A stretch of 64,000 nt of DNA from Nocardia colli (GTDB taxonomy: Bacteria; Actinomycetota; Actinomycetes; Mycobacteriales; Mycobacteriaceae). Under the pieces are notes generated by a model that saw only the letters and a list, made by a program, of their open reading frames with translations, made no database searches and was not told the origin of the DNA. The DNA lies in the NCBI RefSeq assembly GCF_008704205.1, contig NZ_VXLC01000010.1:266215-330214 (forward strand), in the 5' to 3' direction. Position numbers and translations under genes: made by a program. Shown here piece after piece: positions 61,695 through 64,000 of the stretch; within the stretch, counting starts at the first letter, position 1; every line of letters starts with the position of its first letter.

Positions 61695-62810
61695 ATGACC
61701 GCACCCGCCGAGCCCGCGACGAAATCGGAGCGCAGTTTCCCCAAGCCGGAATTCACCGACGCCGAAGCGGGCGCCCTGGAGTTCCCCAGCTCGGGCAGCC
61801 GTTCCTACAACTACTTCACCCCCGCGAAGCTGCGGGCCACCACCTACGAGGACGTCACCTTCGACGTGCAGCCCGATCCGGCCCGCCATCTCAGCCAGGG
61901 CTGGATCTACGGCTTCGGCGACGGCCCGGGCGGCTACCCGCACGAGTGGACGGCGCTGAAATCCACCGACTGGCACAAGTTCCGCGACCCGAACGAGGAG
62001 TGGGAGCAGACGATCTACCGCAACAACGCCAATGCGGTGCGGCAGATCCAGCAGAACCTCGACAACGCGAAACTAGCCGACGCCTACAACTCGTGGACGC
62101 CGGCCTGGACCAAGTTCGTCGAGCGCAACCTCGGCGCCTGGATGCACGCCGAGCACGGCCTCGGCCTGCACGTCTTCATGGCCGCGCAGCGTTCGGCCCC
62201 GACCAACATGATCAACAACGCGATGGCGGTGAATTGCGCGCACAAGCTGCGCTTCGCCCAGGATCTCGCGCTGTACAACCTGGACCTGAGCGAATCACTC
62301 AGCGGCTTCGACGGTTCCGCGCATCGCGCGGTCTGGCAGGACGACGCGGTCTGGCAGGGTGTCCGGCGCAATGTCGAATTGCTCACCGCCGCAGGCGATT
62401 GGGCCGAGGCGCTGTTCGCGACCAACGTCGTCTTCGAACAGCTGGTCGGCGTGCTGTTCCGCAGCCATCTGGTCATGCAGATAGCGGCCCGCAACGGCGA
62501 CTACGTCACGCCGAGCCTGGTCGGCTCCGGTGAGCACGACTACAACCGCGACCTCGGCTACTCCCGGGCGCTGTTCGCGCTGCTCACCCGGGACGAGGAG
62601 CACGGCGCGCACAACCGCGAGGTGCTCGGCGGCTGGCTGGCGAAGTGGGTGCCGCTGAGCATCGCGGCCGCCCGTGAGCTGCAACCGATCTGGTCGCAGC
62701 CGCAGGAACGGACCATCCCGTTCGCCGAATCGTTCGAAGCCGCCAAGTCCGGCCTGCGCAGCGTGCTGGCCGATCTGGATCTCGACCAGCCCGAGGAGCT
62801 GAACCGATGA
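61695..62810 (+). CDS. mimC: Hydroxylase small (beta) subunit MimC
   Basis: 371 residues. Beta subunit of the soluble di-iron monooxygenase; the ferritin-like fold is kept (DAVWQGVRRNVELLTAAGDWAEALFATN, FALLTRDEEHGAHNREVLGG), but without the full set of metal ligands. It forms the alpha2-beta2-type hydroxylase with MimA. ATG 61695 is 24 bp after mimB. Its stop overlaps the mimD ATG (ATGA), so the two are coupled. Length is normal. Confidence 0.92.
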   Translation: MTAPAEPATKSERSFPKPEFTDAEAGALEFPSSGSRSYNYFTPAKLRATTYEDVTFDVQPDPARHLSQGWIYGFGDGPGGYPHEWTALKSTDWHKFRDPNEEWEQTIYRNNANAVRQIQQNLDNAKLADAYNSWTPAWTKFVERNLGAWMHAEHGLGLHVFMAAQRSAPTNMINNAMAVNCAHKLRFAQDLALYNLDLSESLSGFDGSAHRAVWQDDAVWQGVRRNVELLTAAGDWAEALFATNVVFEQLVGVLFRSHLVMQIAARNGDYVTPSLVGSGEHDYNRDLGYSRALFALLTRDEEHGAHNREVLGGWLAKWVPLSIAAARELQPIWSQPQERTIPFAESFEAAKSGLRSVLADLDLDQPEELNR

Positions 62811-63157
62811 GTACTGCAATGGAATTCGGCACCGGAGTCGGGTCGTCGAACATGTGCGGCATCACCCTGATGAACAACCAGAACGGTTACGTCGTCGCGG
62901 AAGTGATGGGCCGCAAGGACGGGGTGAAGATCACCGAGTACCCCTCGATGATCCGGGTCGACGGTAATCGCGTGCTCACCTTCGATTTCGAGGAGATCAC
63001 CGACGCGCTCGGCACCGAGTTCACCCTGTCCGACTTCGAGGAGATCATGTCCACCCACTACGGGCGGATGGTCCATTTCGACGACCGGACAATGCTTTTC
63101 GCCAATCCTGAGGACGCCGCCGAGTACATCGATTTCGACTTGAAACCGGTGCAGTGA
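62807..63157 (+). CDS. mimD: Monooxygenase coupling/effector protein MimD
   Basis: 116 residues. MmoB-like effector with characteristic segments MCGITLMNNQNGYVVAEVMGRKDGVKITEYPSMIRV and YGRMVHFDDRTML (both seen in parts). It binds the hydroxylase and tunes oxygen activation; no cofactor. ATG 62807 overlaps the mimC stop. Last of mimABCD; the amidohydrolase follows 39 bp later. Confidence 0.92.
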   Translation: MSTAMEFGTGVGSSNMCGITLMNNQNGYVVAEVMGRKDGVKITEYPSMIRVDGNRVLTFDFEEITDALGTEFTLSDFEEIMSTHYGRMVHFDDRTMLFANPEDAAEYIDFDLKPVQ

Positions 63158-63196
63158 CCCACAGCCCACAGACCCGTTGAGTATCGGAGCACCACC

Positions 63197-63964
63197 ATGT
63201 ACGAAAAGGACGGCGAGAAGTACTTCATCGTCGACGGCCACATCCACTTCTGGGACGGCGGCCCGAGCAATCAGAAGAACCGGTACGGCGCGGGCTTCAC
63301 CGGCTGCTTCTACGACTACCACCGCAATCTCTCACCGGCCGACGAGGTTTGGACACTGGAGAAGTTCGGCAGCTATACCGAGGCCGATCTGATGCACGAC
63401 CTGTTCGAGGTCGGCTATGTCGACAAGGGCATCTTCCAGCCGACCTATCTCACCGACTTCTACGTCAACGGGTTCAACACCACCGAACGCAATGGCGCAC
63501 TCGCCGAGAAACATCCGGACCAGCTGATCACCAACGGCGCCTGGGATCCGCGCGACGGCGAGGCCGGCCTGGACAAGCTGGAGGCACTGCACCAACGCTG
63601 GAACCTGAAGGGCGTCAAGCTCTACACGGCCGAGTGGAAGGGAGAGTCCAAGGGCTACAAGCTGACCGACCCATGGAGCTACCGGTACCTGGAGAAGTGC
63701 GAACAGCTCGGCATCCGCAACATCCATATCCACAAGGGCCCCACCATCTACCCGCTCAACCGTGACGCCTTCGATGTCGCGGACGTAGACGACGTGGCGA
63801 CCGCATTCCCCAATCTGAACTTCATCATCGAGCACGTCGGCCTGCCGCGGCTGGAGGACTTCTGCTGGATCGCGACCCAGGAACCTAACGTGTACGGCGG
63901 CCTGGCCGTCGCGATGCCGTTCATCCACACCCGCCCACGGTATTTCGCGCAGGTCATCGGCTAA
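63197..63964 (+). CDS. Amidohydrolase (mim-linked), frame ends early at an in-frame TAA
   Basis: 255 residues up to TAA 63962-63964. Amidohydrolase-2-type TIM barrel: metal histidines in VDGHIHFWDGG (His15, His17), LKGVKLYTAEWKGE, NIHIHKGPTIYPL and FIIEHVGLPRL. The frame after the stop continues open to the window end with LLYWLDENRLTF, which looks like normal family sequence, so a Glu codon (GAA) may have become TAA. The catalytic aspartate of the family lies beyond the stop and is lost. It is a mim-operon partner in mycobacteria. Probable pseudogene or sequence error. Confidence 0.8.
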   Translation: MYEKDGEKYFIVDGHIHFWDGGPSNQKNRYGAGFTGCFYDYHRNLSPADEVWTLEKFGSYTEADLMHDLFEVGYVDKGIFQPTYLTDFYVNGFNTTERNGALAEKHPDQLITNGAWDPRDGEAGLDKLEALHQRWNLKGVKLYTAEWKGESKGYKLTDPWSYRYLEKCEQLGIRNIHIHKGPTIYPLNRDAFDVADVDDVATAFPNLNFIIEHVGLPRLEDFCWIATQEPNVYGGLAVAMPFIHTRPRYFAQVIG

Positions 63965-64000
63965 CTCCTGTACTGGCTCGACGAGAACCGGCTGACCTTC
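63965..64000 (+). pseudogene. Remaining part of the amidohydrolase frame past the stop (cut by window end)
   Basis: Twelve codons after TAA 63962-63964, in frame with the preceding gene, read LLYWLDENRLTF, a sequence that fits the family continuation. The rest lies outside the window. Reported separately so the break is visible. Confidence 0.6.

Overview
The window is high-GC actinobacterial DNA, most likely from Nocardia or a close relative in the Mycobacteriales. The evidence is strong G/C at third codon positions, frequent GTG and TTG starts, a mycobacterial-type hemophore, a four-gene conservon, SepH, PrrAB, AccD3/EchA6, a three-domain LigD and a mimABCD monooxygenase operon. Gene order from about 2 to 36 kb recalls the M. 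tuberculosis Rv0879c-Rv0909 interval (DUF2530, MarR, SpoU methyltransferase, small membrane protein, SepH, SerC, CitA, GltA2, PrrBA, AccD3, EchA6, metallo-hydrolase, MT0933 antitoxin). Other genes are inserted between these blocks. That comparison is from memory, not from a search.

Layout. 0-2.2 kb: exported neutral ceramidase. 2.2-16.4 kb: core housekeeping genes (DUF2530/MarR pair, YccF, Eis-like GNAT, rRNA/tRNA methyltransferase plus small membrane protein, DUF6928, SepH, SerC, an exported polysaccharide deacetylase, citrate synthases CitA and GltA, PdxH, an EntS-like MFS exporter, FKBP isomerase). 16.4-22.5 kb: a YhgE-like exported lipoprotein, the PrrAB two-component system, a hemophore-like protein and propionyl-CoA synthetase. 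22.5-28.1 kb: a complete conservon (sensor kinase-like protein, roadblock/LC7, DUF742, GTPase) whose kinase carries a tail of about 300 residues built on LPQR repeats. 28.1-36 kb: AccD3, a TIM-barrel glycosidase-like protein with a divergent TetR, aldo/keto reductase, FAD monooxygenase, EchA6 and a metallo-beta-lactamase-fold protein.

35.3-38.2 kb: LigD bracketed by two small MT0933-type antitoxin-like genes. 38.5-47 kb: secretory lipase, exported hypothetical, DUF1345-like membrane protein, an ECF transporter in which S component and two ATPases are fused, and a Baeyer-Villiger monooxygenase with a divergent AraC regulator. 47-56.9 kb: a mosaic of small metabolic and regulatory genes (catalase-fold protein, metallophosphoesterase, MarR/TIGR03086, RluA-type pseudouridine synthase, class III cyclase, PadR/LiaF-like pair, DJ-1/PfpI, second lipase, LysR/SDR pair). 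57-64 kb: a MimR-like activator facing mimABCD (soluble di-iron monooxygenase for propane, acetone or phenol type substrates), followed by an amidohydrolase whose frame is broken by one TAA codon shortly before the window ends.

I saw no rRNA, tRNA, insertion sequence, prophage or CRISPR array. The most notable items are the conservon repeat tail with a possible leader peptide, the nonsense codon in the mim-linked amidohydrolase, the degenerate AAA+ domain of the MimR-like activator, the paired antitoxin-like genes flanking ligD, an SDR without its catalytic tyrosine, and several clear operator palindromes.
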